A stretch of 64,000 nt of DNA from Eupeodes corollae (taxonomy: Eukaryota > Arthropoda > Insecta > Diptera > Syrphidae): positions 39,025,136-39,089,135 of the forward strand of contig NC_079149.1 of NCBI RefSeq assembly GCF_945859685.1, in the 5' to 3' direction. The translations under genes were made by a program, and so were the position numbers. Shown one piece after another: positions 35,131-46,239 of this stretch. The notes below the pieces were generated by a model. That model searched no databases, was not told where the DNA came from, and was given only the letters and a program-made list of their open reading frames with translations. The stretch's first letter is position 1; every line of letters begins with the position of its first letter.

Positions 35131-36573
35131 ATGCCTAAAGATAAACAAAGTCGTGTATCTAATACAGCTCCCTACGAATCCAAAATAATTTTGGAAGAAA
35201 ATCATATTAGCACAGAAACTGAAAACCTTCCAAATCTTTCTGCTAGTAACTCAACAATGTCTAACCCAACGATCCCAACAATCCCAACGGCTCCAGACGT
35301 AAACGCTATATTTCAAAGTCTCCGTATTCCGGACGCTATAAAAGACCTACCACTCTATGATGGTAACCCGAGGTCATTGTATGACTTCATTAAAAACGTA
35401 GAGGAAATATTAGTTTTATTACCACAAATAGATGGTACACCGTATGCGAATGTTATTTTACGAGCTGTCCGAAACAAAATTGTGGGAGATGCCAATGAAG
35501 TACTAAACATGTATGGCACCCCAACAAACTGGGATACTATAAAAGCTAATCTCATTCTACACTACGCAGACAAGAGAAATGAAACATCTCTGATAAGAGA
35601 CCTTCACGGTCTTAGACAAACAACAGAAACTATTGAACAATTTTACGCGAAAGTAATAGAATTACTGTCCACAATAGTAAACCATGTTCAAATTCATGAA
35701 AAATTACCATCAGTTGTTACAGCCAAAAAATCTCTCTTTACGGATATGTGTCTAAATACCTTCCTAATCGGATTGAAAGAACCATTAGGTTCAACAATTC
35801 GTGCAATGAAGCCCAAAACGCTTACAGAAACCTTTAATTATTGTGTTCAAGAACAAAATATGTTTTATATGAAATATTCCACAACTCAAAACAAATTTCC
35901 TTCTCAAAATATGAACAACCAAAATGTTTCTCTGATTAAACCTTCACCGAGTTCTAATTTGTTATTTTCCAGACCTAATAAATCAATCCAACCTAATTTT
36001 AATAATTCTTCCCCACAACATCTTTTTAAAAACCTTCAATACAACCAATTACCACAATATAGACCAATTCAACAGAGTGCTCCAAGATTACAATATCCAG
36101 CGCAACAACAATTTAATAATAGATTTTCTGTTCCATCAAATAATATGCTTACTTCCAAACCATTTAACCAATTGCACTATAATTCTACTCCTAGACCAAA
36201 CTTCAATTTCAATAAGCCACAAATTAATTCTACACCAATGGAAGTTGCAAGCGGCCAAGCTAGAACGCTTCCAACTTCCGTACAAAATCATCCCTATCAA
36301 AGAAATTTTTCTCAGCCAGTACCTAGATATTCAATAAAAGAAGTACATAACATTGATTATGACCCAGAAACAAATAATGACTACGATTATTATCAAAATT
36401 CCAATGACTCTACTAATTATGAACCAAATTTAGATTATTATGTTGAACAATATGAAGATAATATTAGTTATCAATACGACATATCAAATCAGGAAATTAA
36501 GTCAGAAAACAAAAATGAAATTGATGATTCAAATTTTCACATAAAAGCCTCGGAAAACAATACGGTTTCTTAG
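35131..36573 (+). CDS. gag: retrotransposon Gag
   Basis: Encodes 480 aa from an ATG 640 bp after the 5' LTR. Residues about 50-240 fit the capsid-like core of errantivirus Gag (DAIKDLPLYDGNPRSLYDFI, RDLHGLRQTTETIEQFYAKV, FLIGLKEPLGSTIR). The C-terminal half is rich in Asn, Gln, Pro and Phe and ends in an acidic Tyr/Asn/Asp region. There is no Cys-His zinc knuckle, as usual in this group. It forms the particle that packages the element RNA. The frame overlaps pol near its end, with a slippery heptamer at 36531. Confidence 0.88.
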   Translation: MPKDKQSRVSNTAPYESKIILEENHISTETENLPNLSASNSTMSNPTIPTIPTAPDVNAIFQSLRIPDAIKDLPLYDGNPRSLYDFIKNVEEILVLLPQIDGTPYANVILRAVRNKIVGDANEVLNMYGTPTNWDTIKANLILHYADKRNETSLIRDLHGLRQTTETIEQFYAKVIELLSTIVNHVQIHEKLPSVVTAKKSLFTDMCLNTFLIGLKEPLGSTIRAMKPKTLTETFNYCVQEQNMFYMKYSTTQNKFPSQNMNNQNVSLIKPSPSSNLLFSRPNKSIQPNFNNSSPQHLFKNLQYNQLPQYRPIQQSAPRLQYPAQQQFNNRFSVPSNNMLTSKPFNQLHYNSTPRPNFNFNKPQINSTPMEVASGQARTLPTSVQNHPYQRNFSQPVPRYSIKEVHNIDYDPETNNDYDYYQNSNDSTNYEPNLDYYVEQYEDNISYQYDISNQEIKSENKNEIDDSNFHIKASENNTVS

Positions 36574-39500
36574 AATTAAATAATCATGGAAATAACCAAT
36601 TACCATATATTAATATAGCTTCACCCTACGGTAAACATTTAAAATTCTTAATAGACACCGGTGCTTGTGCAAATTTTATTAACCCAGAATATACAAACCC
36701 TCAATATCATGAAAACATAGAAGACGTTACTATCAAGACAGTTTTAAATACCCATACACTAAAGAAAAAAATTACCTTTGATGCATTCCCTGAATTCAAT
36801 TGCAAAGAACCTATAACATTTCTCCTTTTTAAGTTTCATAACTATTTTGATGGATTGATAGGTTTAGAAACTCTCAAAAAACTTAATGCAACTATTGACT
36901 TACCTAATAAAAAACTTAAAACTGAATACGCAATTCTGCCCTTGTTATTCAAACCAAACTTAATGTCTAAAATATACAATATTCCAGCAAATTGTAGAAT
37001 GATAGCAAAACTACCTGTAGATTACAAAGATGGTGATATATACATAAAACCGACTAAAATTAATAATTATTTAGAAATACCTGAAGGCATCTACCAGTCA
37101 AAAAACTGGTATAGTGATATTGAAGTACATAATATTTCAAACACTGAACAAAAGTTTTTTTTGGAACAACCTATTACAGTAGAAAATTTTCAACAGTTCA
37201 TAGAAATAAACAATGTCAATATTTGCCCTTTTAACGAACAAATTCAAAATATATCATCCGAAATTGATATTACCAAACTAATTCGATCAGAACATCTTAA
37301 TACTGAAGAACAAAAATCAATTTTTAAATTGTGTAGGAAATATGATGATGTTTTCTTTCTTGAAGGTGAAAAATTGTCCTTCTCAAATACAATTAAACAT
37401 CGTATTCAAACATCAGACAATATACCGATTTATACAAGATCGTACCGGTATCCAGAAGTGCACAAACAGGAGATAAAATCACAAATCGAAAAACTTTTAA
37501 AGCAAGGAATAATAAGACCTAGCTTTTCTCCTTGGAGTAGTCCTATTTGGATTGTTCCAAAGAAACGTGATGCCTCTGGCATACAGAAATGGCGGCTTGT
37601 AGTAGACTACCGTAAACTAAACGATAAAACTATAGGCGATCGTTACCCTCTACCGAACATAACAGAAATATTAGATAAACTTGGAAAATCTATGTACTTT
37701 TCCACACTTGATCTTGCATCTGGGTTTCACCAGATTGAAGTAGATCCTAGGGATATAGAAAAGACCGCTTTTACTGTTGATCATGGACATTACGAGTATA
37801 TTCGAATGCCCTTCGGGCTCAAAAATGCCCCATCAACATTTCAAAGAATAATGGATAATATTCTGCGTGAATTAATAGGTAAAGTATGTCTTGTGTATAT
37901 GGACGATATAATCGTTTATTCAACGTCCTTACAAGAACATATGGAAAACTTAGAAATGGTTTTTTCAAAATTACGATCGGCTAACCTTAAAATTCAATTG
38001 GATAAATCAGAATTCCTACGCAAAGAAGTAGAATTTCTTGGTCACTTAGTGACATCTGAAGGTGTGAAACCGAATCCTAATAAGATCCATGCAATTAAAA
38101 ATTATCCAATCCCATCAACTCAAACTGAAATTAAATCCTTTTTGGGGTTGCTTGGATACTACCGAAAATTTATAAAAGATTTTGCAAATCTTACAAAGCC
38201 TTTAACAGAATGCTTAAAAAAGGGAAATAAGATAGTTCTTAACGAACGATATATAAAATGTTTCAATCATTGCAAGGACATTCTAAGTAATGATCCTTTA
38301 TTACAATATCCCGACTTTACTAAAGAATTTAATTTAACAACTGACGCTAGTAATGTCGCCATAGGAGGAGTACTTAGTCAAGGCCCAATAGGATCTGATA
38401 GACCAGTTTGCTACGCTTCAAGAACACTCACGAGTTCGGAACAAAATTACAGTACAATCGAAAAAGAGCTTCTAGCTATTGTCTGGTCGACAAAATATTT
38501 CCGACCCTATTTATTTGGTCGTAAATTTAAAATCATAACGGACCATAAGCCTCTTAATTGGTTGTTTTCCCTTAAAGAACCCAATTCAAAACTTGTAAGA
38601 TGGCGTTTGAAATTAGAGGAATTCGACTATGAGATTATGTATAAAAAAGGTAAAGCAAACACAAATGCTGATGCCTTAAGTCGGATAGAAATTCATTTTA
38701 ACGAATCTAATGGCTCGAACTCTATTTTACAAGCCTCAAATGTATCTGTTCAAAATAATGCAAGTTTATCAGAAAATAATTCTAATATATCAACTGTTCA
38801 TTCTGCTTCTGAAAATCTAAACGATGGTATATACATCTCTGAAAGACCACTTAATGAGTTTACTGAACAATTAGTTTTGAACAAAACTAACTGTGTAGTG
38901 AAACCAAACATGGTTTATAATGTTCTTTTTGAGACCAAACATAGACGCATTTTTAGACAACCTGACCTAGACAAAGAATCTGTTATAATTTCAATCTTAA
39001 AAGAATATCTCAACCCTAAAAGACTAACAGCTGTTTATACTGACAATGATACATTCAGACTAGTGCAGCATGTATTTTCAAAATATTTTGCAAGTAATAA
39101 AATATTTAAACTTATTAGGTGTACAGAAAAATTAAACGATGTTACGAATTCCGACCAACAAGATGAAATCATAAATAAATACCATGAAGATAGTAATCAT
39201 CGTGGCATCAATGAAACTTTTAACCATCTCCGAAGAACTTATTACTTTCCCAAAATGAAAGAAAAAATAACCAAAACAATTAATAATTGCGAAAAGTGTA
39301 AACTTCTTAAATACGACAGACATCCACCGAAAATTCAATACGAACATTCAGAAATACCTAATAAACCCATGGATATTTTACATATTGATGTTTACAGCAT
39401 TCATAACGTACAAATTTTAACCATTTTAGACAAATTTTCGAAATTTGCTTCTGCTTTTATTCTTACTGCACGTGACAGTATGTGTATATCCAGTTCATTA

Positions 39501-40145
39501 AGACAGTTCTTTTCGCAACACGGTACACCAAAGAAAATAGTGTGTGACTCAGCTGCTGAATTTAAATCTAATCTATTCAAAGATTTCTGCACACAATACG
39601 ATATAAACTTACACATAACGACACCTCAAAATTCTACTGGTAACTCACCGGTCGAACGTTTCCATTCAACTTTGACCGAAATATATCGAATTATTTACGA
39701 TAAAAACAACAAACAGATTCCGACTGACATATTAAATGAAGCACTAATAACCTACAACAACTGCATACATACTGTGACAAACCTAACACCATTTGAACTA
39801 ATGACGGGAAGGACACATAAATTCAAGCAATTAACACGTGATGATTCGGAACATGATTATATTAACAAACTAAAAACTTATCAAGACCAATTGTATAGAG
39901 ATATTAAAAACAAAATCCAAACCCACAATAAATTAAACATAGATAAAATTAATAAAAATAGGGAAACTCCACCTTTATTCCATAAGGATGATATAATCTT
40001 CGAACGGAATAACAGAAGGAATAAAATGGTTCCCAGAGCGAAAAAACTTACAGTAATCAAAGACAATAAAATAACAGTACTAACCAAAAACAATAGAAAA
40101 GCTCACAAAAATAAATTACTAAAAAAAACGAAAATTTCAGGGTAA
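36528..40145 (+). CDS. pol: retrotransposon Pol: protease, RT, RNase H, integrase
   Basis: About 1205 codons, translated by -1 frameshift from gag. Protease has the LIDTGA active site (Asp codon 36654). Reverse transcriptase has LVVDYRKLN, the FSTLDLASGFHQI box and YMDD at 37896-37907. RNase H has TTDASNVAIGG, the EKELLAIVW motif and TDHKPL. Integrase has an HHCC zinc domain (HEDSNH...CEKC, about 39184-39300) and the catalytic Asp (39387), Asp (39544) and Glu (39654). No stop codon or frameshift is seen in it. A splice acceptor-like TTTCAG (40135-40140) lies at its end, suitable for env mRNA. Confidence 0.93.
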   Translation, partial: FKFSHKSLGKQYGFLELNNHGNNQLPYINIASPYGKHLKFLIDTGACANFINPEYTNPQYHENIEDVTIKTVLNTHTLKKKITFDAFPEFNCKEPITFLLFKFHNYFDGLIGLETLKKLNATIDLPNKKLKTEYAILPLLFKPNLMSKIYNIPANCRMIAKLPVDYKDGDIYIKPTKINNYLEIPEGIYQSKNWYSDIEVHNISNTEQKFFLEQPITVENFQQFIEINNVNICPFNEQIQNISSEIDITKLIRSEHLNTEEQKSIFKLCRKYDDVFFLEGEKLSFSNTIKHRIQTSDNIPIYTRSYRYPEVHKQEIKSQIEKLLKQGIIRPSFSPWSSPIWIVPKKRDASGIQKWRLVVDYRKLNDKTIGDRYPLPNITEILDKLGKSMYFSTLDLASGFHQIEVDPRDIEKTAFTVDHGHYEYIRMPFGLKNAPSTFQRIMDNILRELIGKVCLVYMDDIIVYSTSLQEHMENLEMVFSKLRSANLKIQLDKSEFLRKEVEFLGHLVTSEGVKPNPNKIHAIKNYPIPSTQTEIKSFLGLLGYYRKFIKDFANLTKPLTECLKKGNKIVLNERYIKCFNHCKDILSNDPLLQYPDFTKEFNLTTDASNVAIGGVLSQGPIGSDRPVCYASRTLTSSEQNYSTIEKELLAIVWSTKYFRPYLFGRKFKIITDHKPLNWLFSLKEPNSKLVRWRLKLEEFDYEIMYKKGKANTNADALSRIEIHFNESNGSNSILQASNVSVQNNASLSENNSNISTVHSASENLNDGIYISERPLNEFTEQLVLNKTNCVVKPNMVYNVLFETKHRRIFRQPDLDKESVIISILKEYLNPKRLTAVYTDNDTFRLVQHVFSKYFASNKIFKLIRCTEKLNDVTNSDQQDEIINKYHEDSNHRGINETFNHLRRTYYFPKMKEKITKTINNCEKCKLLKYDRHPPKIQYEHSEIPNKPMDILHIDVYSIHNVQILTILDKFSKFASAFILTARDSMCISSSLRQFFSQHGTPKKIVCDSAAEFKSNLFKDFCTQYDINLHITTPQNSTGNSPVERFHSTLTEIYRIIYDKNNKQIPTDILNEALITYNNCIHTVTNLTPFELMTGRTHKFKQLTRDDSEHDYINKLKTYQDQLYRDIKNKIQTHNKLNIDKINKNRETPPLFHKDDIIFERNNRRNKMVPRAKKLTVIKDNKITVLTKNNRKAHKNKLLKKTKISG
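36531..36537 (+). promoter_or_regulatory. -1 ribosomal frameshift site
   Basis: A AAT TTT, read in the gag frame, is a canonical X XXY YYZ heptamer. The pol frame (-1) is open from 36528 and closed just before it by TGA at 36525-36527, so the heptamer lies at the start of the 46-bp gag-pol overlap. No strong downstream pseudoknot is obvious by eye. Confidence 0.7.
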
Positions 40146-40153
40146 CCCAAGCC

Positions 40154-41704
40154 ATGAGTCAACGCATGGACATACAAGATCTATCCAAGAGTCAAGGCAT
40201 CCTTCCCATGAAATTAGGTCCGAGTCGAGTGATTGAATCTAACATAAAAATCATCCATATCGTAAATTTAACCGCCTATGAAGAAAATATTAACAACATT
40301 AAGAAATCTGTAGAGTTCATTAATAAAAATACAAACCTAGGATTAATGAAAGATGTCACTAATCTCAAATTTAAAGAACTACAAACAAAATTGTTGTCTT
40401 TACTTCCCCGATACCGGAAAAGGAGAGGATTAATCAACGGACTAGGTTCCTTGATCAAAACAATTACAGGCAACATGGACAATAATGACGCAGAACAAAT
40501 AAATAAAGACATACAAAATTTAAAACTCAACGAACATGACATGAATAAAGAATTAAACAGACAAGTACAAATCAATGACAAAATGATCCAAAGATTTGCA
40601 AACATAACCAATCACATTAATGCACAGCAAAAAGATTTAGAAGAGTATTTGAGCAAGTATCAATTAGTAATCTCTCAAAAAATTCGAACCGATGAAGACA
40701 AATTTCAATACATGCAATATATATATCAGATTAATTATAATATTGAAATTCTTACAAGCCATTTGCAAGAAATAATTGAATCAATTAATTTGGCTAAAGT
40801 TAATATAATATCCAAACAAATTTTGAATCCTGGTGAGCTTGATCTGATACATGAACATATGAATTTACAAAATATTAAAATTTCTTCTGACGAACAACTT
40901 TATGAGTTTTTATCTCTACAAGCTTATTATAATAATACAAACATAATTTTCAGTATAAAACTACCTATCCTTCTCCCACAACCTTTCAACCTATACCATT
41001 TGATAAAACTCCCTATAAACGAAACTCTCAATATAAATTTAAATCAATCCTATGTAATTATGAATGAACATTTCATCCAATACATGAGCAAACCTTGTAC
41101 ATCCATTGAACATACGTTTTACTGCCCAAAAGAAGAGCTAAAGAACTTGACCTCTGAAAAATGCATACCAAAAATCATTCAAAACAAGGAAGCAACCTGT
41201 GACGTCATCGAAACCACCATCAACAGTAGTATCACCCAACCAGAAGAAGGATTCATACTATTAATTAATTCCCCGACCACGAAGATGACTTCAACATGTG
41301 GAATCGATGACAAATTTATCTCCGGAACCCTGCTTTTACATTATGAAGAATGTGAAATAAAAATTAACAATATTATCTACAAAAACAAATTAACTATGTT
41401 TTGGGATCAAATTAAAATTATTCCATCAATTTTTATAAAAATTAATAACTCTCTTCATTTAGACAAATTTAATAGCAGTACATTGGAAGCAACCAAAATA
41501 ACCAACACCGAAGTTATCACTTTGACCAAAGATATGCCAGACCACCGACCAGAGTTTTTGATTTACATCATCATCATCTTTATCTTAACTGCAACCATAC
41601 TATACCTTAAACGTCATAGAAACAATAATCCTGAAGAGGAAGCAATGGACCAAGAAGCTCCGAACGATAATGTTACATTATCATGGCCGTCACTTCATAC
41701 TTAG
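40154..41704 (+). CDS. env: retrotransposon envelope glycoprotein
   Basis: Encodes 516 aa, starting 8 bp after the pol stop. A basic furin-type cleavage site (R-K-R-R, about residue 90) precedes a Gly/Leu-rich hydrophobic segment that would be the fusion peptide, as in insect errantivirus and baculovirus F-type proteins. Coiled-coil-prone sequence follows, then Cys-containing regions, and one transmembrane segment near residues 467-485 with a short polar tail. The N-terminus lacks an obvious signal peptide, so the message is probably spliced, joining codons from upstream at an acceptor near 40140. The frame has no stops. Described only; function in cell entry is family knowledge, not shown here. 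Confidence 0.88.
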   Translation: MSQRMDIQDLSKSQGILPMKLGPSRVIESNIKIIHIVNLTAYEENINNIKKSVEFINKNTNLGLMKDVTNLKFKELQTKLLSLLPRYRKRRGLINGLGSLIKTITGNMDNNDAEQINKDIQNLKLNEHDMNKELNRQVQINDKMIQRFANITNHINAQQKDLEEYLSKYQLVISQKIRTDEDKFQYMQYIYQINYNIEILTSHLQEIIESINLAKVNIISKQILNPGELDLIHEHMNLQNIKISSDEQLYEFLSLQAYYNNTNIIFSIKLPILLPQPFNLYHLIKLPINETLNINLNQSYVIMNEHFIQYMSKPCTSIEHTFYCPKEELKNLTSEKCIPKIIQNKEATCDVIETTINSSITQPEEGFILLINSPTTKMTSTCGIDDKFISGTLLLHYEECEIKINNIIYKNKLTMFWDQIKIIPSIFIKINNSLHLDKFNSSTLEATKITNTEVITLTKDMPDHRPEFLIYIIIIFILTATILYLKRHRNNNPEEEAMDQEAPNDNVTLSWPSLHT

Positions 41705-41712
41705 GCGGGAGG
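41705..41712 (+). promoter_or_regulatory. polypurine tract
   Basis: GCGGGAGG directly before the 3' LTR is the short purine-rich primer for plus-strand synthesis. It directly follows the env stop codon. Confidence 0.7.
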
Positions 41713-42040
41713 AGTTATGAATCTTCATAAATATATATATATACAATATCAATGTAATCATAACCCTTACTTAATGTTCATTATAAATAATATTATATTT
41801 CATTTAAATTTGATTGTCAGCACATAGTTGCTTTATTTTGAATTTGTAAACTAAAACCATTTAAATTCAGGTGTGAGAAGCCTTCTGCATTTCCGTTCTC
41901 ACACCAAATAATAAATATGTATCTATAGTTTGTTCTCATTGTGAAGGTTATGAATTAAAAATCTTGTGCATTTGATTTTTGGACGTCGACAAATAAAGTT
42001 GTTTATTTTTTTAAAAAAAACTTTCGTTGTTAACTTAATT
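41713..42040 (+). repeat. 3' LTR
   Basis: 328 bp, read as identical to the 5' LTR, followed by CGCG. AATAAA is at 41992-41997. As it lies in sense orientation in a host intron, it may end host transcripts early. Confidence 0.93.
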
Positions 42041-42059
42041 CGCGCACTAATAGGGGTTA

Positions 42060-44330
42060 TACCCTTATAATTATTGAACAACGTGCGAGCAATTAGGAAT
42101 GGAGGAAAGAATAAGAAAGGAGACACCGATGCACATTAGTTTTGAATGTCTGCACATTGTATTGAGTGGGAAATATTGAGCCTGGTAAAGCATTCCACAT
42201 TCGTGTAGTGCGGCTAAAGAAAGAATCTGTGCACTTAACAGTACGTCCGAAACTGGGCTCGAGGGTAAACTGATGAGCATTCCTAGCAGTACGGGTATTA
42301 CGGTTGAATTGTTTAAGGGGAGGAATGCAATTGGCTATTTCAATAGAGCATTGTTTACAAAAATAACGATAAAACAAGAGAAGCAAATGTATCGGTAAGA
42401 GAATGACCTCCAATCATTTTTAGAGCTCTTTTTTTAATTCTATCCAGAAGGCTCAAGTACGTTATTGGTGCACCAGCCCAAATATGAGAGTTATACTCAA
42501 GTTTTGGACGAATAAAAGCTTTGTAAATTATAGCCAGATCTGAAGCGGTAAAAAAACTTTTTGCATCGTTGGAGAAAACCTAAACACTTATCAGCATTTT
42601 TGGCAATCTCAAATATGTGAGCACTCCACAACAAGTGGTTTGTGATGCACGTACCTAGGACTGATAGTTGTTCAATCTCCTCGATGCAAATACCACCCAT
42701 GGATAATAGCATTGTGGGAGGGTAACGCTTTTGTGACAGTAGTCCACATCCAAAGAACAAAGTTGAAAAACGAATATGAAAAGCTGAGGGTACTTTCGTC
42801 ACTGAAACAATTTAGTGGGTTAGAAGTTTCAGACAAAAGATCATTTATAAAAAAAAGGAAGAGCGTAGGAGACAAAACGGAGACCTGGGGCACACCAGCG
42901 TTTATTTTATAAATATCGGATTTGAACCCGTCCAATATTACTTGAATTGAACGGTCTGAAAGGTAATTTCTAACCAAACAAAGAAGAGATTCATCGATAC
43001 CAAAAACACGCACTTTCGATAAGAGAGCTTGATAAAAAACGTGACATGGTGATGATGAATCGCCTTTTTTAGGGAAATGCTGGACAAACGCAGTTTTCCA
43101 TCCACTCGGAAAGAGACCAGTAGAATAGAACAGATGGAAAAGCTTACGCAGTGGTTTTGCCCGCGTTGAAGAACACCACTTCAAAACAATAGCGGGGATA
43201 CTATCAGGGCCAGCGGATTTGTGAATGTCAAGATCTTTTAGTACTCTAGCAACTGTACTAGTGCGAAAGAAGATTTGTCCCATAGAAACGTTTACGCTTT
43301 TAAGTAGAGGAGGAGTCATGTGCATGTCACTCATTGGCAGAATCGAATTAACAGCAAACTGTGCTGCAAGCAAATTGGCTTTATCAATCGAGCTTACAAA
43401 AGGATTGTCATTCGAAACGACCGTACGAACTGACGATGACGTAGTGTTGCGCACATTTATTACAAATGACCAGACATTTTTAATACCTTTGGGACAATGT
43501 ATCATTTTTTTCCGCAATTTCTGGTCATGCAAAAATTGAATGTGTCGTATACATATGCCCGTTACAAGTCTTTCTAGCTAGTTTGAACTTGTTCCATTTT
43601 TCCTTAGTAGAGTTGGCTTTATAAATCCGGAAACTTACATCTTTGATCCTAATAACCTCTTTACAGCTCGAATCAAAACCATAAGTTTTCTTTATGTTTG
43701 ATACATTTTACTCTATTCGGGATAAAATTTCTCATTCCACAAAGAATTAAGTTTGAAACCATATCTGTGCTGGAATCCACGTCACTATCGAGGAAGCATA
43801 GTGACCAGTTAAAGTTCCTAAAGAAGTCGTTGAGACCGTTCCAGTTGGCTTTCTCATATTGACTTACGGTTCTTGTATGGTTTTTCTCTTTAACTGGGGT
43901 ACTATGGTCTGATGTGCCTAGAGGTGATTATACACTAACCGCATATTTATTAGGATCAGGGGTAAGAATATGGAAATAAGTCTAGAGTGTTCGCGGACTG
44001 ACCTGCAACGTCAGAAATCCGAGTTGACTCGTCAACTAATTGAGTCAGATGGTTTAACGCAGCAAAAATTTCGACAAACCTTCCTTCGGATGTTGTGGTT
44101 GAAGTTCATAGGCAACATCATTTCGTACATATGCGGCTAGACCATGGTGAGAAACGAATAAAGGCACTAAGCTATAACCGTTAAGGTTAAACTCCGAGTG
44201 GTCAGCGGTTTTACCAACCTGAGTTTCGCTTAGTGCCAAAACAGCTGGCCTGTTCAAAACAGTATGAACGTATACAGCATGGATATTTATATTAAACCCA
44301 CGAATATTGCTATACTAAACAGAAAACTTA
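42060..44330 (-). pseudogene. CR1/Jockey-group LINE, broken
   Basis: Read right to left: an endonuclease remnant (44257-44054) with ALSETQVGK, then linker and RT from 43532 (VLKDLDIHKSAGPDSIPAIVL, GLFPSGWKTAFVQHFPKKGD, LVRNYLSDRSIQV, AGVPQVSVLSPTLFLFFINDLL). The catalytic box near 42820 is degraded (FSDEST where FADDST is expected). After a frameshift come the thumb (42802-42497) and a C-terminal segment (42413-42093) with SFFSRTTRMWNALPGSIFP typical of CR1-like elements. The 3' part recurs at 57080-57350. Confidence 0.8.
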
Positions 44331-44339
44331 CCAGCCATA

Positions 44340-46235
44340 ACAATACATAAAAACACAAAAAAAAAATAAAACAAGACAGTTAACTATGTACCAAATTTGC
44401 ACTTTCTTTTAAATTCACCCCAAACATATTCCATTGTTTCAAAATCAATTTTTTTTGATGGGCCTCCAATTAAATAAACATATATTGTATTGCTCTTTCT
44501 ATAACTTTTATGAGTGCTTCTGTCCATTATCCACCGTAAATCCTCATTAATTGACATTCTCTCTTCGTCAAAAGGCATTATTTCGATGCTTAGAGACCGA
44601 ATTTAGTCTACAACACATATTTTTCCTTCAATTCAAAAAATTGGCCTAGCTTTAGTTGGTGAAAAAACTGCTTCCACCAAAATCCTTAACTATCATTTTC
44701 GTCTGTTTTGGATCCAACTTAAAGTTCCTTGATTATCAGACATGATTTCTTATCTGAAAAAATTTGTCTTTTTTTTCTTATACTCTACATAAGAGATGAT
44801 AATTAAGAATTTTGGATAGTTTTTTCATCGTTTCTATTATTTTTTCCATCGCTGTATTGTTAAGTTAAAACAAATATCACTTATATACAAATCTCCGAGT
44901 AATAGAAAACCCACAATTCTAAACCACCATCAAATTGTAGAAAACCATTTTTATTATAAATACTTAAAAAGTTGTGATTAGTGGAAGTATAGTTAACTCA
45001 ATTAAATACTTAAACGACCATCCCGAAAAGCATGACTTTTTCGTTTGTTAAAGCCTCAACTTGGGTTAAGGAATACAATAGTTACCTATACATTTCCTTT
45101 TGTTTCAGCAGGATTAAAAGTATATAAATATTCAGCAATTCTTTACAATTTAACGTCATTTGAATTTGATAAATGTTTTGTTCTGTACATACTAAAACCT
45201 CTCAAATGATAAAGGTCTCTAAAATAAGATTTATCTCAATACTATTTTACATGCGAATGCTAGAAAAAGCTCAAAATAATGAAATTAAGACTGAGACGAA
45301 GCATTTCGCATACCTTCCAATGTTTAAATTTAAGTTAAGTTGGTGTTCCATATTATTTACTTTCCTTATGAATTATGGTCTGTTAAAAAAGTTGGTAAGT
45401 CACGTAGATACGAGTATGTTAAGCATCGAAAAGTGTAGATGAATGGAACCAACTTCAACAACTACTTCAGAGATTGGACTGTAAATCCATTAATTTTGAA
45501 CTTAAAGACAAACAACTCACGATTTTAAAACTCCAGAGAATATGAAAATTCAGAACTCGGTCATTTAAAATGAATGTATTTTAATCCTGACCTATTTATA
45601 TAGTACCTTGCTTATACCTTATGACTATGAGCTACATATATGACTATAGTTAAGATTACAAGAAACTGATGCAAAAATGTAGATACGGTTCTTTTAAATT
45701 CTGACTTAAATATTATATTTTTAAAAATGTTCAAACATATTTCCAATAAAGAATAATTTATTTTTCCTACCAACGACGTTATGATTCGCAATTGGAAACT
45801 TTTGGCTTGAGAATAAAAATGTAGGTAAAGTAGGTAGGTACATACTGTAGATATATGTGTAAATATATAGGCAGTTATGTAACAGGAAATCTCTCTGAAA
45901 ATGTAATTAACTAACTATCCAGGCAAGTCTCTATATTCTACCGCTCAACCACCCACTATTCCCTTCTCTGATGTATGACCCAAACCATGACCAATATGCT
46001 GTGACTGTGGTGTCTCCCCAAACTACCTGCTGGGTATTGATTTTCATGTTTTTGTTGTTGTTGTTTTTTTCCGCTTCAAACAATGTTGCAGGTGTACACA
46101 TAACTACATATAAAGTAAGAGATGTACATATTTATACGTACATATATAGAGGAAAGTATTTATATATTTATTTATGTATATTTACATATATATATAGTAT
46201 ATATTATTTTTCTGTAGAAAATAAATAAATGCTGG
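44340..46235. other. unexplained intronic DNA
   Basis: A minus-strand 64-codon frame at 44578-44384 contains DLRWIMDRSTHKSYRKSN and VWGEFKRKCKFG; I do not recognise it. The rest is AT-rich with no repeat ends or RNA seen. Confidence 0.35.
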
Positions 46236-46239
46236 TATC

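Larger units (their letters stand above)
34163..42040 (+). mobile_element. errantivirus-type LTR retrotransposon, apparently intact
   Basis: The element is 7878 bp, bounded by two 328-bp LTRs that I read as identical and by the 4-bp duplication CGCG (34159-34162, 42041-42044). It carries a tRNA-Ser-type primer binding site, a repeat-bearing leader, gag (35131-36573), pol by -1 frameshift (to 40145) and env (40154-41704), with a purine tract next to the 3' LTR. The order, the env gene and the YRYR-like target fit insect errantiviruses (Ty3/gypsy group). Identical LTRs and open frames imply recent insertion. It lies in intron 1A in the same direction as the host gene. It is a genomic copy of an insect element. 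Confidence 0.93.
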
